DNA of 64,000 nt, taken from NCBI GenBank assembly GCA_963804245.1, contig CAWDPQ010000020.1, forward strand, positions 496,001 to 560,000, in the 5' to 3' direction. This DNA comes from CAWDPQ01 sp963804245 (GTDB taxonomy: Bacteria; Acidobacteriota; Vicinamibacteria; Vicinamibacterales; 2-12-FULL-66-21). Shown in pieces: positions 53,543-62,192 of this stretch. The first letter of the stretch is position 1. The number at the start of each line of letters is the position of its first letter. Made by a program: the position numbers and the translations under genes. The notes under the pieces were generated by a model that worked only from the letters and a program-made list of their open reading frames with translations, did no database searches and was not told the origin of the DNA.

Positions 53543-54831
53543 CTAATGCGCCGCCCTGACCGCGTCCGGCTTCGGGCGGAAATCTTCGGGTGCAGGGGTG
53601 GCGGCAATGCGGCGGAGCAGGTCGTCCCGGGCGGTCAGAAACGCGTCCATGAGTCGATCCGGAATGGGCTGGCCCGGCGGCTGCCGGCGTCGCTCTCTGA
53701 CCGGATCCACGAAGACGCCGTTCTTTCTCAGGCGAAAATCCAGATGCGGCGCGGTGGCTGTCCCGGTGGCCCCGACGCGGCCAATCAGCTGGCCCTGATC
53801 GACATGCGTACCGGCACGGACGCCCTTCGCGAACGACGACAGGTGAAGGTAGAAGGTCTCGAAGCCGCCGACGTGGCGCACGTGAATCTGATTGCCGCCC
53901 GCGCCAGACCATCCGGCAGAAACCACCGTGCCCGCCGCCACTGCCACCACCGGTGAACCGTACGGCGCGCCGTAATCGACGCCGAGGTGAGCCGATTTCG
54001 TGTTGTGGACTGGATGCAGCCGGCTGCGGGAAAAGTGTGATGTGACGCGCGGTTCGAAGCGCAACGGCGACATGAGGAAGAACCGACGGAGGGATCGCCC
54101 GGCTTCGTCGTAGTACGACGCTTTGCCCGTGGTCGGATCCACCCAGCGGAAGGCGTGGTATCCTTGCCATCGGTAAAGAACGTCGCCCCGAGGATCGGGC
54201 CGTAGCCGGTGAACTCCCCGTTACGCCACGACTTTTCGAACAACACCGAGAAACCGTCTCCCGCCTGCAGTTCGCGATCGAAGTCGACCTGACCACTGAA
54301 GATGTCGGCTATCGCCATCGCGAGCTGGATGCTCTCGCCGGTGTTGTCGACTGCCGCAATCAGAGAGGGATGTTCGCTGGCGATCGACCCGCGCACCGCA
54401 ACCATTTCGATCTCCTTTTCGATCGGGACGATCTCGGCGTCGAGCGCGATCGGACGGGATCGGTCGATGTTGATGATGCGAAGGAATCTGTCGGTGTCGA
54501 TCTCGTAGACGAACTCGCGCAGCCAGCCGTCGAGGGAGCGAACCAGGCGATAGGGCCGATCGGCACGCAAGTGCCGCGGATTGAACACGGCGGCCGCCGA
54601 CTGCACGGCGGCTTCGATGAGCTCCGGCGGAAACTGATGGTCGCGCAGCAGGCTATCGAGCGTCGCGTGGCGCGGGGTGCGGGCCTCGATGACTTGCGTT
54701 TCCGCGCGCAGAACCACGTCGGCGTGCGACGACGATCTGGAGACGACAGGCGGAAGGGTGCCGGGATCTCGGACGCAGGCAGATCCCAACGCCGCGCATA
54801 CAGCTAGATATGCAGCTCCCAGCCTGAGCAT
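53543..54831 (-). CDS. M23 (LytM-type) metallopeptidase lipoprotein, frameshifted
   Basis: The N-terminal lipoprotein signal is LAVCAALGSACVRD (lipobox Cys about residue 19). A domain with EIVPIEKEIEMVAVRGSI and DFDRELQAGDGFSVLFEKS follows, as in OapA/MepM-type envelope peptidases. The frame then breaks near 54161, after FFTDGKD; the neighbouring frame continues with FRWVDPTTGKASYYDEAG, the zinc-site segment HLGVDYGAPYGSPVVAVAAG, and the YLHLSSFAKGVRAG and APHLDFRLRKNG motifs, ending at 53543. One missing base explains the break. LytM peptidases cut peptidoglycan cross-links. The repaired length is about 429 residues. Confidence 0.85.
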
Positions 54832-54867
54832 GAGCGCGGGAGTGTAGCACGCGGAAGGCTGAGGAGA

Positions 54868-56874
54868 CTACCGAGGCGCCATCACCCAGACCCCCCAGCT
54901 GCCCGTGCGGGTGCTGTAGTAGGCGACGCGGCTGCCATCGGGAGCCCACGTGTATTGGTCGGCGCTGGGATCGTCCAGGATCCTCCGCAACGAACCGTCC
55001 CGCAATTCGAGCAGCCAGGCACCATCGCCGGACACCTGGAACATGACGCGCGACCCGTCCGGGGATACCGAAGGCGTGCGCACGAGTCGGCCCTTGCGAG
55101 GGGACGTGTAAACGCGCTCGATGCCGCGCTCGGTATCGAGCACAATCAGCCGATCCTCGTAGCTGTATGCGATCCGCTTTCCGTCGGGGAACCACGAGGC
55201 GCCCCACGGCCGGCCGATCGAGTATTTCGTCAACCGCCGGAAGCTGCCGGCACTCAGATCCGTCGTCCAGAGATTCCAGACGTCCAGCTTGCCCTCCTCG
55301 GCGCGGACGAACGCGAGCGATTGCCCGTCAGGAGACCAGCTGGGGATGGCGGCGAAGCCTTCTCCCGTTACACGTCGGACGTGTTTGCCATCGGCGTCCG
55401 CGACGTAGACGGCACGTTCACCATCGCGGTCCGAATCGAAAGCGATCCGCGCCCCGTCCGGGGATGGTCGGACGTGGAAGTTCTTCGCGGTGTCGTCCAC
55501 GATCCGGGTGATGCGGAGTACGGCCCCGCTGTCGCCCTCGGGCCGCGCCTCGCTGCCATCGGGCTTCGCGTTGTAGAAGGCCGCGCTGCCGACGGCTGAA
55601 GACGTTGGTGAGAAGGGCGCTTCTCCTGAAGTGGCAGCAGCAGCAGGCTCGTCGACCGACGAGACGGTCCGGGACGTTGCGGCCGGCGCCGTCTCCGGCG
55701 CGGCGGGAACCAGACGGTCCGGGACGCGCTCCGCGTGATCGTCGGGCTTCTGCGTGCCTGATGAGTCTTGGGTTTGCGCCGGCGGTTGAGGTTCGCTCGC
55801 CGTCAAGTCCGTTTGCACGTCGGTGGCCGCTACTGGCGGCTGAACCTGCTCGACTCGAGAGCGGCGGGTCGACTGATACCACGCGGCTGGGGCGATTGCG
55901 ATCGCCAGCAGCGCGGGAATGGCGAGCGCCGCCAGGATCCGCGTCCCTCGCGACGGCTGAATCCGGGCGACGGCCGGCGCTTCGAACGTGATGGCCGCCA
56001 GGTCGAAGTCGTCGTCGATCGCAAGTGCGTGCGGTGGGGCGTCGGCAAATTCCGCGACCGTCGGCTCCGCTGCGGTTCGTTCTTCAATCAGCGGCCAAAC
56101 AGCGCGAACGACGACTTCTTCGTCGAGACCTGCAGCCCGGGCATAACGCACGAGCTGGGTGCGTCCGCGGTGACCGACGGGCCAATTAGGTAAGTAGCCC
56201 CATTCCAGCTCTCGAAGAAGAGCAACCGGGATACGGCTCCGCTCGCTCAACTGGGCGAGGGTCAGGCCGGTGGCGCGACGAGCCCGGCGGACATCCGAAA
56301 TGCTCAGGTGTGAAGAGCCAGCGGCCATAGCGAACGATTCCAGTACGCTTTCCGTCCTGACGTCGTCAGCTGGACGCTTACTGGCGATCTCGACGGAGCG
56401 GACGTCGGGTTGCTCGTTGGGAGATTGCTCCGCAGCGACGCACTCCGCCCAGTTCGCGACGAGCTCACGCACGATCGGTGCGGCTTCGGGAGCGCTGAAG
56501 CGCGCCAGCGCTTCAGAAAAAGTCTCGAGCGTGGCATACGCAGGGAGATCGAGCGTTCCGAGCGCACGTGCGACCACCAGCCGCAACGCGCCGGGCGCCC
56601 GAAATTCCGGGGCAGCATCGAAGCCCGGCAGCAAAGAATCGAGAAGTTGCGCGGCGCGAGCGACCGGACGGCCACTGGCCGCAACCGGTCCCTCGATAGA
56701 AACGGCGCCTGACGGCGAAAGCCGGATGACGTGCGCCGATGGCATGCCCGGAGCTTCGCCGGCCGCAACTTGGGCGGCGAGCTCGCGAACGATTGTGACG
56801 ATTTCCAGAGGCCGGAGACGAACACCAGCCGCGGCGAGATCCGCAAACGATACAGCAGCGTCGGGTCTGGTCAT
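54868..56874 (-). CDS. HTH - transmembrane - TolB-type beta-propeller protein
   Basis: This 668-residue chimeric protein has four parts. Residues 1-155 resemble the C-lobe of a protein kinase that has lost its catalytic motifs (PGALRLVVARALGTLDLPAY, TFSEALARF). Residues about 195-265 form a RodZ-like HTH (SISDVRRARRATGLTLAQLS). A membrane helix lies near 310-330 (ILAALAIPALLAIAIAPAAW), then a Pro/Thr linker. The last 220 residues are PD40/TolB repeats (HVRPSPDGARIAFDSDRDG, IPSWSPDGQSLAFVR, VSPDGSRVMFQVS). The predicted topology is HTH inside, propeller outside. This could relay an envelope signal to the cell interior; the function is unproven. Confidence 0.82.
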   Translation of the reverse strand: MTRPDAAVSFADLAAAGVRLRPLEIVTIVRELAAQVAAGEAPGMPSAHVIRLSPSGAVSIEGPVAASGRPVARAAQLLDSLLPGFDAAPEFRAPGALRLVVARALGTLDLPAYATLETFSEALARFSAPEAAPIVRELVANWAECVAAEQSPNEQPDVRSVEIASKRPADDVRTESVLESFAMAAGSSHLSISDVRRARRATGLTLAQLSERSRIPVALLRELEWGYLPNWPVGHRGRTQLVRYARAAGLDEEVVVRAVWPLIEERTAAEPTVAEFADAPPHALAIDDDFDLAAITFEAPAVARIQPSRGTRILAALAIPALLAIAIAPAAWYQSTRRSRVEQVQPPVAATDVQTDLTASEPQPPAQTQDSSGTQKPDDHAERVPDRLVPAAPETAPAATSRTVSSVDEPAAAATSGEAPFSPTSSAVGSAAFYNAKPDGSEARPEGDSGAVLRITRIVDDTAKNFHVRPSPDGARIAFDSDRDGERAVYVADADGKHVRRVTGEGFAAIPSWSPDGQSLAFVRAEEGKLDVWNLWTTDLSAGSFRRLTKYSIGRPWGASWFPDGKRIAYSYEDRLIVLDTERGIERVYTSPRKGRLVRTPSVSPDGSRVMFQVSGDGAWLLELRDGSLRRILDDPSADQYTWAPDGSRVAYYSTRTGSWGVWVMAPR

Positions 56875-57008
56875 GTCGGCCGGAGGGATTGCTACTTCCC
56901 TGCCATCGTCTCCGGACCCGAGAAACTGACGAAAATTGCCAGAGATCGGACGAGGAGTGCCGAATTCCGGTAATGGATGAGCGTATCGGAGGTCAGCCGG
57001 TCTACAAA

Positions 57009-57046
57009 CTTACACAGCGGGACGGAGCTTACACGGCAGGACGGAG
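57009..57046. repeat. two tandem 19-base direct repeats
   Basis: CTTACACAGCGGGACGGAG (57009-57027) and CTTACACGGCAGGACGGAG (57028-57046) sit head to tail, differing at two positions. They lie about 135 bases upstream of the HTH-propeller start and just after the stop of the TPR/TonB-C gene. They could be an operator. Confidence 0.5.
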
Positions 57047-57051
57047 CCCCG

Positions 57052-57948
57052 TTACGGTTGTTTGACCGTCACTTGCACCATCTTTCGAAACTTCACGGGC
57101 TGTCCACCAAATGTCGCGGGCAGATACTTCCACTCGCGGGCGGCGCCAACGAGCTGCCTGTCGTACAAGGGATGCACGGACATGCGGACCATTACGGAGA
57201 CGACGCGGCCCGTTTCATCGATCACCAGCTCGAGCAATCCGCGTTCTTTGGCCTGTGAGGTAAAGGCGCTGGGCACGCGCGGCACTTCCTGTTTCACGGG
57301 CACCGCAATCGTCACGCCCTGATCCTCGGCCTGATAGATGCGCCCCGGCAGCGGCGCGGCTGCTGGCGCGGCGGGCGCGGGTGCAGGCGGGGCGGGCGCT
57401 TCGGCCTTCGTCTCCGGCGGCGCTGCCGAACGCGAGCTCAGATCCAGGAATCCCGCAACGAGTGTCCGCAGGTCCATCAAGCGACCGGCCATCTGCGGAT
57501 CTTCGAGCAGCGACATGACGTGCCTGAACTGCTGCTCAGCCAGCGCGAAGTCTTTTCGGTCGAAGCTGGCTTTTGCATCCGTGTATCGCGACGACACCAG
57601 CTCAGGCAGGAGGCGCTGACGCACTTCGGTGAAGGCTGCGCGAACACGCGGCGAAGCATCGGTTTCGCTCGGCTGGTACAAGGGATCGGCAGTGACCACC
57701 GCGGCGATCGCGCCTTCGGCCTCGGCGCCGCGGCCCAGGGCGAGTAGGCAGAGCGACCGATATTGCTCGACCGTGCGACGGTCGGTCGACTCGGCGGGAC
57801 GCATCCCGTTGAGAACCGCCAGCGCCTCGTCGTATCGGGCCGACGCGTAGAGGTCGCGCGCGGAAGCCAGCGGGTTGGAATCAGTCTGAGCCGCGACCGG
57901 CGCAGCAAATGCCGCCACAATCAACAGCGCTGACGAGATTCGTCTCAT
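57052..57948 (-). CDS. secreted TPR protein with TonB-C-like terminal domain
   Basis: This 298-residue protein has a signal peptide (MRRISSALLIVAAFAAPVAAQ), TPR-like helices (about 28-160: ARDLYASARYDEALAVLNGM, AKASFDRKDFALAEQQFRHV), a Pro/Ala-rich linker (about 175-205) and a C-terminal domain with GLLELVIDETGRVVSVMVRM and AAREWKYLPATFGGQPVKF, which matches the TonB C-terminal fold. With no N-terminal TM anchor, it would be free in the periplasm. It lies between the pseudokinase-PEGA and HTH-propeller genes and is likely co-transcribed with them. Confidence 0.82.
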   Translation of the reverse strand: MRRISSALLIVAAFAAPVAAQTDSNPLASARDLYASARYDEALAVLNGMRPAESTDRRTVEQYRSLCLLALGRGAEAEGAIAAVVTADPLYQPSETDASPRVRAAFTEVRQRLLPELVSSRYTDAKASFDRKDFALAEQQFRHVMSLLEDPQMAGRLMDLRTLVAGFLDLSSRSAAPPETKAEAPAPPAPAPAAPAAAPLPGRIYQAEDQGVTIAVPVKQEVPRVPSAFTSQAKERGLLELVIDETGRVVSVMVRMSVHPLYDRQLVGAAREWKYLPATFGGQPVKFRKMVQVTVKQP

Positions 57949-57960
57949 TGCGATACCTCT

Positions 57961-58083
57961 TCAATCAGCTTCCAGCTTCCAGCTTCCAGCTGCCAGCTCT
58001 CCAGCTCCCAGCTTCCCCAGTTCCCCAGTTCCCCAGCTTCCCCAGCTTCCCCAGTTCCCCAGTCCCCAGCTCCCCAGTTCCCC
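57961..58083. repeat. CCCCAGTT/CCAGCTT repeat array
   Basis: About a dozen units of CCAGCTT, CCAGCTCC and CCCCAGTT fill the gap between the TPR/TonB-C start and the pseudokinase-PEGA stop. They are the complementary strand of the GGGGAACT array at 22558-22660. Confidence 0.8.
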
Positions 58084-60259
58084 TACTTCATGTCGACGCT
58101 GAGGCGCGCGGGGCCGGACAGCGCCACCGAGATCGCGTGGCGCTTTTCGCCGAACTGCGGATGCTTGAAGATCACTTCGTGCGGGCCGATGGGAATCCGC
58201 AGATTGCCGATCGGCGTTTCGCCGACGCGGTGACCATCGATCCAGACCTCGGCCCACGGCGACGCGTTGAGATTGATCACGCCGTTCGGGAGGTCCAGAT
58301 TGATGGGAGCCACCTTACCGGGCGGCACCTGAATGCTGCGCGTCACACGGAATCCGAGGTTCTCATTCACGAGCTCGAGATCGTGGCGGCCCGTGGCCAC
58401 CATGATGCGTTCAGTGTCGGTCGTGCCGAGGAGCCGGCCACCCTCGCGGATTTCGATGGTGAACGGGGCCCGCACGCTGAGCCATCCGGATACCGGGCCC
58501 TCCGCCGCTGTGGCGGCGGTCGGCGCCACGAGCGAAGCGGTGGTGCCGGCCTGAACGTTGACGACGTGACGCGCTGTGCCGGCGTCGCTCTGCAGAATCA
58601 CTTCGTGGTCGCCCGGTGTGAGATCGGCGACCGTCACGGGCGCCACGCCACGGGCGGTGCCATCGACAGTCACTTTCGCGCCTGCCGGCTCGGACTGGAC
58701 CTGCAAGCGTCCGGTGGTTGGCGTATCGGCGAACTCGAGATACTGCGAGACCTGCGCACCCGCCGCGACCTGTAGCGGAATCACGCGTGGGACTCCGCGC
58801 CCGCGCAGCTCCAGAATGTGAGCACCGGGTGTGACTGAGAGACGCGCCGGCGTCATCCCGCGATCGATACCGTCGACGAACACCTGCACCCCGGACGGAT
58901 TCGATTGCACGATGAGCGTACCGGTTTGCGCGGCAGCAGCCGGTACTGCCGGCGTTGCACCGAAGTACTTGGAGGCGAACACGCCGCCGCCCGCGAGCGC
59001 CAGCAAGCCGGCGACGACCGCGATCATCCGCCAGTCCGGACGCCGGCGCTTGGACTTGAACACCGGGGCACGTGGCGGTGGAGGCGCTTCCTGGCGCACG
59101 GTGAATGGCGCGTCCGGGTTGAAGAGCGGCTTCGGTGCCGATGCTGACAGCACTTCGAGCTCACTGGCTGGAATGAACTCGCTCAGCTCCTTGGGAATTG
59201 CAGCGCGCCGGTGCGGGGGCGTGTGGAGCCGCCGGCCGCACCGGAGCTGCTGGTGCACTGGCCCGCGGCATCACGGGCGGCTGCACGGGCGCTGCCGGCA
59301 CGACGGCGGTCGGCGGAGCGGCCGGTGCCACTAATTCGGGCGCGGGACGACGGGTCCAGGATGGCGGCGATGTAGCGCGAGAGGAACGTCTCGAGCGCGA
59401 CCGGTGCGGCAACGTAGACGGAGTCGTCAGCGATGACCTCCTCGAGTCCGGCCATGGCCTCGGGGGCCGACGCGAACGCCCGGCGCGTGTCGAGCTGCAG
59501 AGCGCGAGCAAGCCACGAGCGAAGCGGCGGCGACAGCGGCTGTTCGTCGCCGAGCGGCGAACGTTCGCGCGCCTCGTTCAACAGCGCCGCAACGCCGTGC
59601 GGAAATTCATTGGCGGCGATCGGCCGGCCGAGGACGAGAGCGAGTGCGATCAGACCGACGCCGGTGACATCCGCGCGGTGATCGAACCGTGGCACGCCGG
59701 CTGTAGGCGGCATCGCGACGCGGAATTCCTGCCAAAGCCGCTCGCGACCGAACTGCAGCTGCTCCACCGCCGCCGCAAGCACGTGCTCGACGATGACCAG
59801 ACGTGTATGGGGTGTGACGATGATGCGCTCGGGGGCGAGCAAGCCGTGTGCGGCATCCCGCGCGTTCTCGTGCAGCATCGCCACGGCTGGCACGAGCTGC
59901 CGAATCAGGCAGATGGCCGCGTTGATATCGAGCTGCAGCCGTTTCTCGTGGGCGACGCGAAGGATGTCGGAGAGGCGCGTGCCCTCCACGTGGTCGGAGA
60001 CAATCGCCAGGCCCGCTGTCTGCTGAACGCGGTCGATGCGGCGAACGCGCGCATAGTAGGCATGGCGGAAGTTCGCCAGTCGCGCCGACCGTTCGCGGAG
60101 CGCGAACTCGAAGGAAGGCACGGCCGTCAGCGCCGGACGGATCCGAAGAATCTGCAGCAGTTCGCCGGTGGCACCGTCGGCGGCGACGACACGCTCACCG
60201 AGGCCGTCGGCGAACAAAGGGGCTTCCGGTCTGTCGCTAGACGCTGACACGATGGTCAT
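58083..60259 (-). CDS. pseudokinase with C-terminal PEGA repeats, frameshifted twice
   Basis: The first part (about residues 1-300) resembles Ser/Thr kinases but is degenerate: the usual HRDxKPxN loop reads HGLLAPERIIVTP and the DFG site reads VIVEH, so catalysis is unlikely. A Pro/Ala linker follows, then a TM helix (WRMIAVVAGLLALAGGGVFA) and at least three PEGA-type beta domains (GTLIVQSNPSGVQVFVDG, GRLQVQSEPAGAKVTVDG, INLNASPWAEVWIDGHRVGE) ending at 58083. The frame slips at about 59341-59360 and again near 59190-59205; without these it is one 700-residue protein with the pseudokinase inside and PEGA outside. A separate PEGA gene is a possible alternative, but its N-terminus would be noise. 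Confidence 0.78.
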
Positions 60260-60545
60260 TTGGTTGGCAGGCTCCGGCGCGCCGACTGCAACCGGCAGAC
60301 CACAAGGAACTCGAACGCCCCGTGTCGCCGCAAGTCCTCTGCAGCCAACAACTCACGCATGGGCTGCGGGCCTGTGAGGGTGGGACCCTCTTTACAGGTT
60401 TGTTCGGTGAATTGCGATTTCGTAATTAGCATGGCTGCCCGCAACCGCCCGTTTTCGCACGTGGTGGGTGTGGTTTATCCTTGCGGGATTGCTCATTTGG
60501 CCAGCCGCCCCGGCCTTGCATGACATCTGGAGAAGGGAAGGATCG
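60260..60545. other. divergent intergenic region
   Basis: These 286 bases separate the pseudokinase-PEGA start from the M28 peptidase start and must hold promoters for both. I see no clean sigma-70 or sigma-54 site, RNA gene or repeat. A GTG at 60468 opens a frame into the peptidase with a hydrophobic stretch (FILAGLLIWPAAPALHDI), but the second, typical signal peptide at 60546 is the better start. Confidence 0.45.
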
Positions 60546-62177
60546 ATGAGTTTCAGGAATACCCAGAGAGCGCTGCTCACCGGCGCTGTTCTGACGGTAG
60601 CGCTGGTGTTGGCGCCGGTCTCCGCACAGCAGGCGCAGGAGAAGGTCGACCTCGACGCCATCTATCGCATCAAGGCGGAAGGGTTTCAACGCTCGAAGGT
60701 CATGGAGATCACGAGCTGGCTCACCGACGTGTACGGCCCCAGAGTGACCAACTCTCCCGGCTTCAGGAAGGCGGGCGAGTGGGCCGTCACCGAGATGAAG
60801 TCCTGGGGCCTCGCGAACGTCAGGCTCGAACCCTTCGGACCGTTCGGTCGCGGCTGGTCGAACGAAAAGTTCTACGCAATGGCGACGACGCCGGGCGGCA
60901 GCTTCCCGCTGATCGGCATGTCGCAAGTATGGACGCCTGGTACCAACGGCTTGATCTCGGGTGACGCCATCTCGGCCATCGTCGAGTCGCCGGACGACTT
61001 CGCAAAGTACAAAGGACAACTCAAGGGCAAGATTGTCCTGACCACGGGACCGCGCGATGTGCTTCCGGTGTGGAACCCGCCCGCTTCGCGCTACACCGTT
61101 GACCAGCTCAGAGAGCTCGAAGCCGAAACGGATGCGAACCCGCGCGCGGGATCCTACGGCGGACGCAACTACAGCACCGATCGGCAACCGCCGGCCGCAG
61201 GCGGCGGAAGAGGGGCGGCGCAGAGCTTCACCGCCCGGCGCATGCAGTTCTTCACGGAAGAAGGTGCGCTGGCGCTGATTTCTCCAGGTCGTGGCGATGG
61301 CGGCACCGTGTTCGTGCAGGGAGGCGGTTCACGCGAAGCGTCGGCACCACCCGGATTGCCGACGATCAGCGTCGCCGCCGAGCACTACGGTCGCATGTAT
61401 CGCACCCTCGAAAAGAAGATGCCCGTCCGGATCGAGCTCGACATCCGCAACGTCTTCCATGACGATCCGTCGTCGTTCAATGTGGTCGCCGAGATCTCAG
61501 GCACGGACAAAGCCGGCGAGGTCGTCATGCTCGGCGCGCACTTCGACTCGTGGCAGAGCGGCACGGGCGCCACCGACAACGCCGCGGGGTCGGCGGTGAT
61601 GATGGAAGCGCTGCGGATCCTGAAGCAGAGCGGTCTGCCGCTGCGCCGTACGGTGCGGCTGGCGCTATGGGGCGGCGAAGAACAGGGGTTGCTCGGGTCG
61701 CGCGCGTACGTGACCGAGCACTTCGCGAGCCGGACCGACATGGTGCTCAAGCCGGAGCACGCACGGATCTCGTGCTACTTCAACGTGGACAACGGCACGG
61801 GCGCCATTCGCGGCGTCTACCTCCAAGGCAACGAGGCGGTCGCCCCGATCTTCGAGGCGTGGATGAAGCCGTTCAACAACATCGGCATGTCGACGCTGAC
61901 CATCCGCGACACGGGTGGAACGGATCATCAGTCGTTCGACGCCGTCGGTCTGCCTGCTTTTCAATTCATTCAGGACCCGCTCGAATACGGCACGCGCACG
62001 CATCACTCGAACATGGACGTCTACGAACGGGTTCAGGAAGAGGACATGCGCAAGAATGCGGTCATCGTGGCTGCGTTTGTGTATCACGCGGCAAACCGGG
62101 CCGAGAAACTGCCGCGCAAGCCGCTCCCGGCGTCCCCCGGCGGAGGCCGCGGGACGACGACGACGGCAGTGCGCTAG
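60546..62177 (+). CDS. secreted M28-family zinc aminopeptidase
   Basis: Starting at ATG 60546 with GGAGAAGG upstream, the protein has 543 residues and a signal peptide (LLTGAVLTVALVLAPVSAQ). A PA-like insertion (about 140-300) separates the two halves of the catalytic domain. Zinc ligands are seen in GAHFDSWQSGTGATDNAAG (His, Asp), WGGEEQGLLGS (Glu-Glu), NVDNG (Asp) and THHSNMD (His), the complete co-catalytic di-zinc set. It probably trims peptides in the periplasm or outside the cell. It is followed 15 bases later by the polytopic membrane protein. Confidence 0.93.
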   Translation: MSFRNTQRALLTGAVLTVALVLAPVSAQQAQEKVDLDAIYRIKAEGFQRSKVMEITSWLTDVYGPRVTNSPGFRKAGEWAVTEMKSWGLANVRLEPFGPFGRGWSNEKFYAMATTPGGSFPLIGMSQVWTPGTNGLISGDAISAIVESPDDFAKYKGQLKGKIVLTTGPRDVLPVWNPPASRYTVDQLRELEAETDANPRAGSYGGRNYSTDRQPPAAGGGRGAAQSFTARRMQFFTEEGALALISPGRGDGGTVFVQGGGSREASAPPGLPTISVAAEHYGRMYRTLEKKMPVRIELDIRNVFHDDPSSFNVVAEISGTDKAGEVVMLGAHFDSWQSGTGATDNAAGSAVMMEALRILKQSGLPLRRTVRLALWGGEEQGLLGSRAYVTEHFASRTDMVLKPEHARISCYFNVDNGTGAIRGVYLQGNEAVAPIFEAWMKPFNNIGMSTLTIRDTGGTDHQSFDAVGLPAFQFIQDPLEYGTRTHHSNMDVYERVQEEDMRKNAVIVAAFVYHAANRAEKLPRKPLPASPGGGRGTTTTAVR

Positions 62178-62192
62178 GCCGCTCGCATCACG

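Noticed and set aside
58083..59258. Separate PEGA gene starting at 59258
   Set aside because: Its first 18 residues (MHQQLRCGRRLHTPPH) are out-of-frame linker noise, so the frame slip of one larger gene is a better explanation.
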